This document shows, in pieces, positions 33,890-46,474 of a DNA stretch of 64,000 nt. Under the pieces are notes generated by a model, which was given only the letters and a program-made list of their open reading frames with translations, was not told the origin of the DNA and did not search any database. Source of the stretch: Xylogone sp. PMI_703 (Eukaryota; Ascomycota; Leotiomycetes); NCBI GenBank assembly GCA_021399445.1, contig JAJTUQ010000001.1, positions 4,154,001 to 4,218,000 on the forward strand, written 5' to 3'. The position numbers were made by a program, and so were the translations under genes. The first letter of the stretch is position 1; every line of letters starts with the position of its first letter.

Positions 33890-36800
33890 CTCTGAGTGGT
33901 CAGGTATCGAGGGGCCCGATACCGTTGCAAAAGCTGTTGAAGGACTAGGATCGATTAGCCACAGTTTGTGCTAGGCTCACACGCATTGATTTGCTGGATA
34001 GATGAGTCACAATCCGGGGAGCCGAATTGAGGTGCCGTTCTCGACGAGCTGGAGAGGACAAGTAAAAAGGCTCTCCAAACCACGCCCGGAGAATAAGCCC
34101 ATAAACCATTCGTCAATGGACAAGATAAAAAGGAAAAGAGAGAGTCTAGAGATTGGAAACTGCCACTCTTCTACCAGTCCCTTGCCAAGAGAATGAAGAA
34201 GGCGAAACAATGAGGCTCAAAAGGAAAGCAGAGAATCAAATGAACGGGCCAATGCATACAGTTTTATATCTATGGTCTAACTTTCCAAAAATGCGGCTCT
34301 GCACAATCTCCTCACTTGCGTTTTCCACAATCCCGAACAATCGAAGGAGTCAAAAGGGCAAGATCTCGAAGAACGGTGATCGGAAAGGGCGAGTCGATGG
34401 TTGACCGAGCGAGTGAGTTGTGTCTGGTGAGGAAGCGCCCTCTTTCCCTTCGCCGTCGGTCCTGTTGCAGAGGCGACTTGCGGATTTCGCACAGGACACA
34501 ACACAAATGCCCGAAGGAATCAATTATGCTGGGAGAGAATAGTGCAGACGATGGTCGTGTGTATGGATGAGTACAACGAGAGCCAGGTTGAGGAGCGGCT
34601 GTGGTTGATGAAGGAGGCAAACTGGCTGCTGCCTGGGCGAGGAAAGCTTGGTGAACTAGGGGTGGAGAAATGGCTCGCAGTATATAGGGTCAGGCTGGGA
34701 CGCTGGACGGCGCGCTCTGGGTGCTGTGCTGCACGAAATGGGCTCGCCGCGGGGGGGTTCGCTGGGAGCTGGAGAAGGGAGACGTGGAAGAGAGTCGACG
34801 ACAGCTGGAGACGGGAGACGGTTGGGTGGTCGATAGGCAACGCTAACGGGGAACGGAGGAACTCGAGGATTCGTGGCCAGGCGAGCGGATCTGGAGGCTG
34901 AACGAAAGCAAGAGAAGCAGACACGCGCGCTGGCAGGGCAGGAGGAGAGTGAGAAAAGAGGGAAGAGCGAGAGACTTTTGGGGGATAATGGGAAGGAGAG
35001 CGATGAGAGAGGGGAGGAACTGCAGGAAACAGAGCAGGCAGCCTTCTGGAGAGCCCTACGGCAGCTGCGGGAGGTGTGCGCCTATTGGGGTTGTCGGCGA
35101 AGAGGCGACGTCAAGGTGTCGAGGGGCTTTAGGGCGGCGCGCAGATTTAGGCAGCAGCGAGCGATGCGGTCGAGGTCCCTGGCAGTGGATCCCTCCTGCT
35201 TCTGGCGCTCTGTCGCTCTTGCCCCTGGCCCAAGCTTAAAATTGTTCCTGCTCCGTGGGAATTGTTGTACCTCCGTACCGTGGAATAGTCTTGTGTACCG
35301 CACTGCACTGGATTGGGTCTTGTACCTCCGTACCGCGCTTTGTCTCTGGCAAAATTGATGATGATGGTGATGGAAGTTAAATGCAATGCAACAATGCAGC
35401 TCAATTCTCTCGATTAAACCTTTCAGTGTGGTTTTAATACGGAGAGTCAGCACAAGTACCCGCCCTTCTCGCAGAATTGTGCCAATGCTTGTTCAAGCCC
35501 GTATCGTATCGACATTCTTAATTGCGCGAGAAAGGAAATGGGTCTGGGATGGGGTCTGGCGCAGTAACGTGATCCGGTAAAACACCAAGACGAGAAGCGG
35601 CACAGCACAGCACAGCTACAGCACAGCCTCTTCTGCATTGAAAATTACAGCAGTGCAAGCAGCATACAACATTGTGGTACAGTAATTGCTCTTCTCTTTG
35701 CAACACAGAGCTGTACCAGAACTCCTTCTGCGCAGCATGTACTGTACTTTGACCCTGAGACCATGACACGGCCTGATTACTGATTGCAAATCTACTGATG
35801 GATTACTAACATTTCTATTCTTGGCACTCAAACTCGCCTGTCATCAATTTGCTGATCAGCACAGTTGGGGATCAGATAACGAACAGGGCTTGGCTACTTT
35901 GTCTGCTACAAGTACGGGTCCAGTATCTCAGCCTCTGCTTCAACTCCTCTGACAGGAATAATCTGTTGCAGCACAGTATGATCGATTGGTCCTGGCATCA
36001 TGTATCATATCGTGACTGCAGTAAACAGAGATTATGCATTTCATCTGCATCACCATCCAGCGGCACGTGCTTGCCTGGCTTTTGAGTCAACTTTTGCTTT
36101 CCTCCCCCAGAATAAGCATGTCCGGCTTGGATCGCCAATCACTCGATTATTAATAACCCAACTTCCAAGTTCCCCATGCGTTCATCGTTCGACGTGTGAC
36201 TGCAAATTATGACTCTGTCATCAACGATCGCCCGCCATTCGCTGCGCTACGAGGGTACTGGCCGCTTCCCATTCTGGAGCCCCCTCTGATACGTTCCTGG
36301 CCGACATGTCGCTGCTTTGTGCGGTGTTTTCGTTGCTGTGTTGTTCCCGAAAGAATAAGACGGATCTGTTTTGGCCCGATTCATCTGACCGAGGACTCGC
36401 ACGCCACAGTGCAAAAGAGCCTCGATGCGAATCACCCCCCGGGTACTGAGGCATGCCCCTTACCGGCACTCCGGGAGCGCAAACCACCGCTCGAGAAATT
36501 TCAATACTTTCGCTTGGCCTAATTAACCATACTTTTGGTCCCTTTGCCAGATAAACAAACGCTTGTGTCGTCCCAACGCCTCAGGGGGCCTCAATTGCTA
36601 GCTTGGGTGAGGGTGAGCCGGCTCGTTCACATCTTACTTTTGCTGGTCCTTTCTCAATTGGGAAGACGAGCGTTTCGCAGTACTCTCCGTAAACCTGTGT
36701 ACAATGCCTGGAATCCGCAGAGAGAACACCTTCTTTTCGGGGTAGCTCTCAGCTGATACAATGCTTTGCATTTCGAGATTGATGCTTTCCTTTCCGGGCT

Positions 36801-38711
36801 GCGTGCTTCCATTCTGACGTATGATGGTCCCCTAGGATACGTACGACATCGTGTGTACACGCACTCTGGATCTCTCACATCGTAACCATTCCAGGTACGC
36901 GACGTACAGCACCTCAAGATTGATATTGCGACATCAAAAGCATCATCGTCTCCCAGCTTCGTCACCCACGGCCTTGGCAACAGCTGGCGAGCCTCCCTTC
37001 AGAGCCAGTTGGTGGTACCCCAAGCAGACGGCTCCAAAGACCGCTGCCTGTGGCTCACCCATCTCTGCCGTGAACGCGACAGACAGCGGCAGTTTACGAC
37101 AGCTCGTACGTACAAGTCCCGTCATCCTCGACACCACCTTTGGAGCCGCCAAAAGAGCCAGACTCCCGCTTCGACCACTTGGCAAGCGCCAACCAATTCC
37201 ACGGAGGAGATGGGCCCGGGGCCCAACGGAAGCTTTCTGGTTGCATCAAGCTTAAATCCATGCTTGGGTGTGCAAGCGATCATGCGCATGGGCATTTGCT
37301 GGTGTTGCCATACGGTTGCAACCGCGCGCTCCTACCCTCTGCTTCTCTTTGGGTATGAGGCGTCCAGGCGGGCAACAGGATGCGAGCGCCAGTCCCCTGT
37401 TGCGTCTTAAACCTAAACGACGATTGCGGATTGCGACGGTGGGCCTCTGGAGATCAGACGTCTTTGGGAGGCTCTGGCGCACCAACGTCGCATTGCTAAT
37501 TCACGGTAAGCTCTCCCTTCGAGACACGACTTGAGATCTGTCTTTATCGTACTCGTGATCCATCTCGGAATCTGTCGCCGCTCTGAAACAAAGAACCAGC
37601 CGTAATTACGGCAACGTTCAGCACGATCCCATCCAGAAGACCGTGGTTAATGCTATGATCTTTGCACGTTGGCATGTCTGGCGAGGCGAGAACCCCAGAC
37701 TTTCCATTTTTAAAAAGCGATATCTTGACCATGATTCTCCACAGCGGATCGCACTGCTTTCCATATCTGGCCTAAGCCAGCTTGTGCGTACTTGTATGGG
37801 CCGTGATGCTACACAAACCCAAAATAGCCGTGATTGATCTTCATTCTGAACCTGATCACCTCGAGAATTCACGGCTTCCTCCCACTGAACTCCAAGTGCC
37901 GTCATAATCTGACTGTATTATTTCTACGACACGAGTAGAAAAAGTTATGATTAACTCGGCTTGTTCCCTTTACGGACTAGCTACGGGAAGCGGCCAATTC
38001 CCAGAATTCCCACAAGGATGCGGAGAGTGGTCCGGGCGGTTCCGTCTAGCAATTTGCTGTAGGATCAAAGCCATCTTGCCTATTTGGGACATTCCTTACT
38101 GGAAATTCAAAGTTTTGCCCCTCGAGTGCATACAGAGCCGCAGCTATTGAAGGAGGTATGGAAAGCGTCAAGAATAGAAATGAAACACTGGTATACTATA
38201 TTGTACTGTACCATGAGGATCGAAGCATCTACACAGTAACGGGAACGCCGCCAAGAGCATCCTCACCTACAGCATTATTTGCTGACCCAGTTGCATCCCT
38301 TCCGTTTATTAGTCGATACTAAATTGATCTTCAACCAAATATTTGATCTTGAACTATATTTATGTTTTAAAAAGGTCTTGGGATATTCCCCGTCTTAATT
38401 ATCTTTGGCTACATGAGATCCAGCAGTACCGGTATGGTTAAACCTTAAGTATATCAGTAATCACGATGCCGAATCTCTATAGAGCGAGCATCTGAAGGAT
38501 TATTATCTCATCATCTCAGATTCAAGATTTCCTTATCGCGATGATCAAGTACCAGAATAGTGATTGCAAATCCGACGCAAGATGATTTGCCACTCCCGAA
38601 ATAAATTTAACGTAAATAAGGGCAAATATTAGAAATCCGCCATCCCCTCCAGAACGCAGCACCGTGCCGTATTTGAATAGGGCAGCATCAGAACGTATCT
38701 CGGACACGGAA

Positions 38712-38913
38712 TACGGAGTACACCAATAAACCGATCCCCCAAATTCATGCGTCGTGAATTGTCAAGCTTTGTGTAACGGGGTACGGCGTACATTACTAAT
38801 TTCCGATCTCATCAGCAGACTAAACCGCTTTCTCTCCGTAAACCCCGTTCTAACCACCGAGTAGGGAATTTAGAAGAGGATCTCGGAGTCTAACGGATAT
38901 TCTGTACGGAGTA
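38712..38913 (+). repeat. TACGGAGTA short repeats
   Basis: TACGGAGTA occurs at 38712-38720 and 38905-38913, with a related GGGTACGGCGTAC between them (about 38777). Another copy is at 5054-5062. The 9-mer is known to recur in repeat-rich ascomycete intergenic DNA. Confidence 0.6.
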
Positions 38914-40071
38914 CTTCCCCAAATTGCTGTATGAAAGCATCAATGCAAAAGTTACCGCACAAATAATCCTGTAACCGTATTCTTAACGATGGCTAACACC
39001 ACTCCCCTATTAACTCATCCCTCGCGCTCACCTACGATAGGTCCACTCGTATTCTCTTTCCTGTTCGTAAACGAGAAGCGAAACATAGGAAGTAATGCGC
39101 GAAAAAGGACATGGCCGAGATGACACGAGGAAGGAAACAGCAAGATGTGGCAGTGCTACTTTTTCCATGCGCGCCGCCTCCTCGAATGCAAGCCCCTCAA
39201 TCTTCCACCCCACCTCACGCACCGCCTCAACATATGGGTACCGTACCCAGTACTGTAATACAGTACAGGCAATATATTTTATTCCCCTTTCATTTCCGTG
39301 CGGCGTTTTCTTTTATCATGGTGAGGGAATTAATTGCTTTCAGCCCTAGGAGAAGTCCGATGCATATTTTGATGTGATGTGATGCAATGCAAATGTAATG
39401 CTACGGCCCCAAGCTTCGCGTGTTCTCAGATTTAATCTATCGTTTTTGGTACGGGGGATGTGGTGTGGCTTGGCAGCTTCCTGTTCGAGGATGAGGCTGT
39501 TTTGCCAATTCTCTTGGGGCTTTCCTGCCAGTCAGGCAAGTTACTCCGTATGTGCCTGGTCCTGAATTGGTATGATCATTTATGTTTATTCTTTCAGTAT
39601 TTTCGTTGGTCGTTTTGCAGTACATCACCGTATGCTCTGAAGCACTGCAGGCTTGGACTCCTCCGGCAGTGATTACCCATAATGGTGGCTTTTACTAACC
39701 ATGCTGATGGAAGGGCGCTTTTTGTGTGTCACTTTGGCATGTAGAGCTCAGTCCTCTGAAGCGTGAAGGATACATCCAATGATATTATAGAGGGTTTACT
39801 TTTCCTTTTTGTCTCTGTGATAGTTTTCCTTGCTACAGTCGGAGTAGTACTTCACTACAGGCATCGATCTGCCCTGTACTCACAACATTAGTGACATAAG
39901 ACTCTTCGCGAAAGCGGTACTGTATCAACCTTTCCTGCTACGGTTTTAGACACAGATTCAAACGAGCTCCAGCACCGCTTATACTTCACTAGTACGGCTA
40001 AATTCTCGAAACCTTGATATCTTGGCCGGCTCTTGGTCTTTTGCTATCAGAAGTCCTTCTATGTGCACCCG

Positions 40072-40427
40072 CCTAATTTTAGAATACGAGAAGAAAAGTT
40101 CGTACAAAATATATCGTCAGTGATAGGTCAATCGATATTCACCAATCTTTCTCAGAAGCAAGTTCTCGAAGTATGATTGTTCCTCGTGGTTACTTTCCAT
40201 TTCCCGTCGGATTTGCTTGCCAAGTATTCAAGATTTACTCTGCTATATTTCACCTACAGGTGCTTGGTGATGATAAAAATAGTAGAGTAGCTGAAGCCTT
40301 TGCAAAGATTGGGTTGTACTTGCACTTGATTAAGGGTTTGCCATATCTGGACAGCATTTTCTTGTCTTGGCTAGTGTTTTTGAAGATTTGTTCTGAAGTT
40401 CACGATGGTCCCCGGGTAGGTTATTGA
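40072..40427 (+). pseudogene. Coding-like fragment, unidentified
   Basis: Two adjoining open pieces in different frames look like ordinary protein: one (40072-40174) contains REEKFVQNISSVIGQSIFTN, the next (up to 40427) contains RVAEAFAKIGLYLHLIKGLP and IFLSWLVFLKICSEV. A further open piece at 40540-40827 may belong to the same relic. No family is recognised. A frameshifted remnant of a larger helical protein is the simplest reading. Confidence 0.3.
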
Positions 40428-41893
40428 TCGCCTGTTGCTAAATTTATCGTCAACCTTGACCACTACTCCGCGATCGCAAGTCATATTCTCTCATACCTAT
40501 CGAGGTAGCTCTTGAGCTGCATCCAGATGCAGCAGACATTTGATATTTGGTTTCGCTTTGGGATTGGAACTTGCTGAGGGTAGCTATCGCGATATGGTTC
40601 TAAAAATAGCCCAAGTAGCTATTTATATCAATTTGATATATTTTCCCATGAGCACCGTGCAGACTGCAATATCTATCCCGCACCCAGTTACTCAACCTAT
40701 TGCAGAATCTGCAGATCTGATCCTAGGATACGAAAATCTCATGCAGCAAGGAAGAAGCATTGGGTGCGGGGTATCACAATGCAATAAGTGCGTGTGCGGG
40801 GGAGTTGCTGCAACATGGGTGACTTGAGGAATTTCAGACGGGATTTTTTGTGATAGGGATTGAAGGAGTTCCTCTTATCTAAAGACCCTGCGATAGGTTT
40901 GGATTATCGATGAATCATGTAGTTTCGTACCTGTCGCCGGAGATGGGTCCGTCTATACGTCGTTCCTCGGAATGCACCTCTTGTGCGTTGGCTATGCAGA
41001 ATTTGTACCAACATTAATCCTCAGCTCACCGATATTTCTATCTAAGGCCATTAATTATGTCATAGACTGTGAGATGATATCAGGTCTTCACGTGGCTCTA
41101 GATGAGCGGCTCTTGCGGTGGAGAGAAGTCGGCCCAGACAGACTGGAGATATGCCATGCGCAGTATGCACTCGTTCACAGAGCCTGACGAATGTTTGCTG
41201 AACTTCACGTTTCATATATGACTAGTCCTGTGACTCGGAGATTTCTCTCCAATCGTAAGTTCATATGATATTTGCTTGTTTGCTGGTAGGTGGTTTCGAA
41301 ACATTACGTGGTTGCATAGATCATCGCCCCTTGTCAATTGATTGGCTGTGGTGAGCCGTTTCGCAACAACGCTTTTCAAGACTCCATAATTCAACAGCGT
41401 GTCATCTCAAACAACACGAATGATACAAAGTAGCGGTATCGAACCACGCAGGTTTGAATGATGAACAATGGAGTTCTATAAAGAAAAGGTAGGGTGGCTT
41501 GACGGGCTGGATTAGACCCATTGTTGAGTTTCAAGCGCCTTCTAAAAGCCATTCTTTCCCCATGTTTACCTTCATTGTTCTCATGTGCATCATTCTATCA
41601 CATTCTTTGTCTTTTTTCTGGATTGTGCATATCAGAAGTCTATCGTAGGTTCTGCTTTGATCTTTGATCTACTACTTTCACTATACCGAATTTCGGCGTA
41701 AACAGCTACTCTTGTGTCTGCTGTGCGGCCTCGAGTATCATATACTTATACCCCTCCCTTCATTCTGCGACCTGGAACACTCTCCGTCGATCTCTACCGA
41801 AACAACAGCACACTCCTTGTATCACAGTGGTCTGCATATTAAGAAACATACTTACTCGATTCCGCGCGCCATAAGGGACTAGAGCATATCACC

Positions 41894-42592
41894 ATGTTGC
41901 TTGGAACTTCGAGCTTTCTTCTTCTCATACCCAGTTTTGCGACTATAGCTGCTGCGGCTGCTATACCACCGGTCACCTTTTCTATTGAGAGAGACTCCAA
42001 GTTATCTCCTCGGGCTGCGGGAGATTCAGCAGCCTCTCAAATCCTTGCAATAGCACCTACGAGCGGTAGCTGTGACGGGGCACCAGCTCCTGATGAATGC
42101 GCCACAGCAGACCAAGCAGCACCCTACCTCATCAACGCAATGGCGACTTACAAAATAACTTCACCATCCGAGATCGCCGCGGTACTCTCCCTAATCGCAT
42201 ACGAAACCGATGATTTCAAGTACAACATCAACCACTTCCCGGGCAATCCAGGTCAAGGCACCAGAAACATGCAGATGGCTAGCTACAACCTCATGTATGC
42301 GCTGTCAATACCGCAGCTGCAGCACTCTGTTGCTAGTATAACGACGACGGGCTCAACAAGTGGCTTAAGCAGTGATCAACTTAATGATATTCGGGCGTTG
42401 GTGTTGCCGGATCAGTATAGCTGGGCTAGCGCGGCTTGGTTCTTGACTACTCAATGCCAAAATGCAAGACCAGCATTGCAGGCTGGTGGTCAAGCAGGTT
42501 TTGAGGCCTATATGTCTTGTGTTGGAACAAGTGTTACGGATGATAGGCTGGCGTATTGGACACGAGCACAGGCTGCATTTGGTCTATCTTGA
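41894..42592 (+). CDS. Small secreted protein, conserved fungal hypothetical
   Basis: A single-exon gene of 232 aa. The N-terminus MLLGTSSFLLLIPSFATIAA is a clear signal peptide with cleavage near residue 22-25. After a short Ser/Ala-rich spacer comes a compact domain of about 180 residues with four cysteines (GSCDGAPAPDECATAD, TTQCQN, SYMSCVG), enough for two disulfides. Helical segments include MATYKITSPSEIAAVLSLIA, and there is a Gly/Asn motif, FPGNPGQGTRNMQ. I have the impression of a widespread uncharacterised fungal secreted family, perhaps with a lysozyme-like fold, but cannot name a catalytic residue. An apoplastic or cell-wall role is inference only. It converges with the E3 ligase gene downstream. 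Confidence 0.85.
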   Translation: MLLGTSSFLLLIPSFATIAAAAAIPPVTFSIERDSKLSPRAAGDSAASQILAIAPTSGSCDGAPAPDECATADQAAPYLINAMATYKITSPSEIAAVLSLIAYETDDFKYNINHFPGNPGQGTRNMQMASYNLMYALSIPQLQHSVASITTTGSTSGLSSDQLNDIRALVLPDQYSWASAAWFLTTQCQNARPALQAGGQAGFEAYMSCVGTSVTDDRLAYWTRAQAAFGLS

Positions 42593-42979
42593 GCATTAAC
42601 ACGTTAGAGTTGGAGGGGTTATGGATTATGAAGCATATGATGATGGCGGGCGCATTCGGTGTTGGGCGAGTGGTCACTTTTGTTATAGTATAGCATAGGT
42701 TGGGCTTGTTTATGTGGTGTTTTTGTCGGGTTGGTGCTTCTTCTTTTGTGTATATCATTACCGTTTGATTTTTACTGTATGAAATGAGAATTTTGGATCT
42801 GTTTATATCGACATTGCTACTTGTACAGTCATGCTGATCGCATCTCATGTATGGAGACTTGATGACATCTCCCATCTAAGTGTCTCCAACTTACCAAGTG
42901 TTCGACTAGCTTCAACAGTGCAAGTATGGAGCCGTTTATTTATGCGTGTTTTGAAAGCATTGCGGGATCCATGCCGGTT

Positions 42980-44639
42980 CTATCCTTCATATCGTCTCCA
43001 TGATCCAACATTCCAATCCTGGAACCTCCTTGCTGAGGGCGGCAGGAATTCAGTGGTGCCCGTGATATAATGTTGAATATCGCGAATCGCCTTCCGAGGA
43101 AGCCTAACTTCTTCCAATCTTTCCCTGCCATCTTCCAATAATTTTACTGCATTATTCGCAGGAATACTCTTGTAAAATACTTTCATTGCCAGTACTGCAT
43201 CTTGAGATTTTGATCTGGACGATGCAAATCTGAGCGACGGATTCATGATCCAAATGCGTAATATTGTCGAGTCTTCCACTGTGTTTGGTGTATAGTTATG
43301 CCACTCACTTGGAATGAAAAGGAACTGTGAACAACATTGTGCATCCATGGTTGATATGAGATGGCCTGCAATAACCAACTCTATTGAAAGTTGCGGAGGG
43401 TATGCTGGCTGTGTCTCCGATTCACTGTTGATCTTCAAGGTCCATTTGTACAATCGAAATCCTTCGGCACGATGGTCTACCCGACCAACATAATTATTAC
43501 AGTTACTGCAAAGAAGTAGACAATCATCTGATTCTCTTGCGTCATCAGCTGAGTTTTCGACCTAGTATTATTGTCACTATAGATCTATCAAGCAGGAGCA
43601 GTGGTTTTCATAATGTAAGATTAGTAGCTATAGTGTCTCCAATAAAATTCGCTCTCTACAAGAAACATAATATCGAGATCTCATATCCTCTAAGTAAATA
43701 TGATAGCTGTTTGTCCCTCGCGTTAATCCCACCAGTTTCTGTCTCTCAAGAAACGATGGAGTGAAAAGCCGAGGTAGTGAAGCAAGTAACCGCATAATCC
43801 TAAAGGAAGAGGGTATACTTGCATAACCTACTGCAAAAGCAGACCGGTCACTTGATGTCACTCTTGGGTATTTGTATCGGTAACGAGGTTACTGAGGAGC
43901 CAGAGGCACAACCTAGTCGCCTTCTTGATACCCATGGCTAAAGAAAATGATGAAGAAAGATACAAATAGAATATCAACAGCCAAGAAAAAAGTTCAGAGA
44001 CTTTGACTACCGATATCTCGCATATACAAGTATTAGAATTGATAATCTTACCTTGACTCCTGGGCAATCCTTTCCGGAAAGAAGCAATGTGGTCATGTCG
44101 ACAAACCCGATACCCTCCTGGGCTGCGAGTTTGGTATTCGCCCCATAACCTCTATGTGCCATGCTGGGGTTCTCTTCGCTATGGTCGGATGGCTTATGGC
44201 AATGCCAGAAATCCATCATCTCTGCCCAGTTGTCACTTGGGAGATCTCGCCAGGATTGAATCCTACCTTTCTCCAAAATAACAGCGTTACAATCATGACA
44301 TATGAGCTCGAAATCAGGTCTTAAAATCTTCGCAGGCCAGGGGGTAGGATTTTCTTTTACCCCATCGACGTCCGAAGCCTGTCGGGAGTCTGTAATCTGT
44401 AGCCTCCACGTGATCTCCTTGTTTGCTGACGGAGGTATAGGAAGTGAAGCAATCGAGTTCACCCTTCGCGGGAGTTTGAGAGAGGTATTTAACCCTTCAT
44501 GATAAACTATAAGCCTTTCCCCATCCTTTAACTCAGCCCTCGTGCTCCTATTACATGTTGACCCAAGCACAGCAACTATTGATATTTGTTTGATGTTGGT
44601 AAGCACTTCGGCGTATAAAAGAGGGCAAGATAATGACAT
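42980..44639 (-). CDS. E3D-type (HECT-like, E2-binding) ubiquitin ligase
   Basis: Exon 1 is 44052-44639 and the last exon is 42980-43561. They join in phase 0 to 389 aa across a 490-nt intron, which is very long for this genome; a small extra exon inside it is possible but could not be found. An upstream in-frame ATG at 44696 would add 19 residues. Family hallmarks are PLLYAEVLTNIKQ near the start, the CxxC pair ICHDCNAVIL, the DLPSDNWAEMMDFWHCHKP block, the CSNC pair, VDHRAEGFRLYKWTL and a C-terminal region ending in the LPPSARRFQDWNVGSW segment. UBE3D/HECT_2 proteins bind the E2 UBCH10 (yeast Ubc11-like) and act as cyclin-type E3 ligases. The gene is divergent from the questin-oxidase-like gene, 270 bp away. 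Confidence 0.8.
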
Positions 44640-44909
44640 GGCAAATGCGATTGTATGGACATCGAGATTTTGAAGTGGAGGTTGAAAGACTTGCACTCAT
44701 TGAGGTGAAGTAGAAAAGGAGGCTGGTGGATTGGAGTGAGGCTGAACCCTTGTATTGGCGAAGGAAAATAATTTTCCCGCTCCAGCTCCAGCTTACCGAC
44801 CTTTGTCAGCCTTGTCTCCGCATTTAAGTTCAACGAAACATTACATCATACCCCAACGTTGTGAAACTGGATAGTAGTTCACAAACGGAATCAAAAAGAG
44901 ACAGTCAAT

Positions 44910-46252
44910 ATGTCGGCTCCTATGATTTCATGGGTACCAATTGTAAATCGTGTATATGAGTTTTTAACAACAACCGAATATACAAATCGTTCGATTGACA
45001 TACCATCAGTCGATATACATGATGTTGAAACAGCTCCCGAGAAGAGACCAAGGACTCTCAAACATCTTCTTCGAGCAAATCATATAAACCATTCAATTCT
45101 CTATCACAATCTCATATTCCATAACCATATGCCTCATCACCTCGGCTCAGCATATCTCCTGGGAGCCAACACAGAGCAACTTAGGAAGATATACGACGAC
45201 GAAGAAAAAGAGCTCGAAGGATGGGTTGACTCTCCCGCAGAAATAACAGTTGATGACTGGAGAAGCTTCCTCGGCAACAAGGAGTATCAGAGAGCATATG
45301 TGGACTTTTTTGAAGATGAATTGGCTTTGAAGTTTGCGTACAACTGGAGAGCAGTAGCAGAAGAATATTTATTCAAAGGGAAAGAACCCCTGATCAATGG
45401 CATGATTGGAGGACGTATGTTCAAATGTATAGATGCATGACTTACCACTGACATTAAATTTCAGTTGCCCATCCGCTAATTCACCTGGCGTATGCTTACG
45501 AGGTCAACAGCAAAGAGGTTGCAATGGAAGCGTTGGCTATGGGAGCTACTAGTTACAACTTTCTACACAAGTACCTCGATGATCCATCCTACACTACTGA
45601 GTCTACCTATTCAACAACCTCCCCTCTTGAGATCTTCTACAAGATCGCTGAAGACAAGAGGCTTGACGGCCTGTTCGATAACCGAGGGGCTGATAATATT
45701 GAGCCTTTATTCGAAACGCATGAAAGCGTTGTTCTAGAACACTGGAACGCCTGGAAGATAGCTGATCCCAAGGAACAGTTCAGAGAATCCCAGGAAGCTG
45801 CAGTAGCATTGCTTGCCTCAACCGTTCAGCCTGGTACCCACGCATATGATTTTTTCCTAGTGCACGTTCTCACTTCGAGTCATGCTGTGAGAATCCTCCT
45901 TCCCCTGATACCGAAGAAATTCCATATCAGTCTTGTGAGACAATGGTGGCTATTCGCAATAATAGTTTACATTATCCAACTACGACCGAAGATTGATGAT
46001 GGAGTTGTACCAAGCCCGGGCAAACAGTGGGACTACGTCGAAGATAAAGCTATCAATGGACCTTGGGCAACTGATGCACATTATGTCAAAGGTAAATCCA
46101 ACTGCAAAAATACAATGCATATTCTGACAAATCAAAAAGCAATAAGGGCCATTAGAGAGGCTGCTTTTACCTGGGGAGATGTGCACGAACGATACCTTGC
46201 TGTAGCTGTAAAATTTGCCGATGAATTTAAGGGCTGGACTGGGTTTGAGTGA
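44910..46252 (+). CDS. Questin-oxidase-like protein (DUF4243)
   Basis: Three exons: 44910-45414, 45465-46091 and 46140-46252, giving 414 aa. The second intron is only 48 nt and contains no stop, so its retention would add 16 residues. The spliced HYVKAIRAIREAAFTWGDVHERYL matches the family better. Recognisable family features are the His-rich start (HINHSILYHNLIFHNHMPHH), GGLAHPLIHLAYAYE and a conserved C-terminus, KFADEFKGWTGF. The family includes questin oxidase GedK and the AflY/HypA proteins, which perform Baeyer-Villiger-type ring opening of anthraquinones. Many relatives lie outside biosynthetic clusters, and no polyketide synthase is nearby here, so a metabolic role is open. Confidence 0.88.
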
Positions 46253-46474
46253 TTATAACCCTGGGTTCGTATCATATGACGTTGTTAACTGCTAGTTACC
46301 ATCTCAACGGTTTGTCATTGCTTGTATTGTGGGACACTTCCTTAACTATGACGACAACTGCACCATATGCATCATTTGGATGATTTATCGCGGATGGCAT
46401 CTCCAACCAAATTGTAATATTATGTAATATCTATTATATGACATCCCACAAGTTATCTAGTTACTATGACAGAA

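Larger units (their letters stand above)
33890..41893. other. 8-kb stretch without an intact gene
   Basis: The part up to about 35 kb is probably the promoter and leader of the zinc-finger gene. Beyond that I see short repeats (TTGTACCTCCGTACCG at about 35266 and 35320, CACAG repeats near 35.6 kb, TACGGAGTA copies near 38.7-38.9 kb) and one coding-like patch at 40.07-40.43 kb. No other frame shows recognisable protein features, including the GC-rich frames near 37 kb. Confidence 0.5.

Noticed and set aside
36851..37410. GC-rich open frames near 37 kb on both strands
   Set aside because: No recognisable motif, overlapping frames of equal length and no coherent splice signals.
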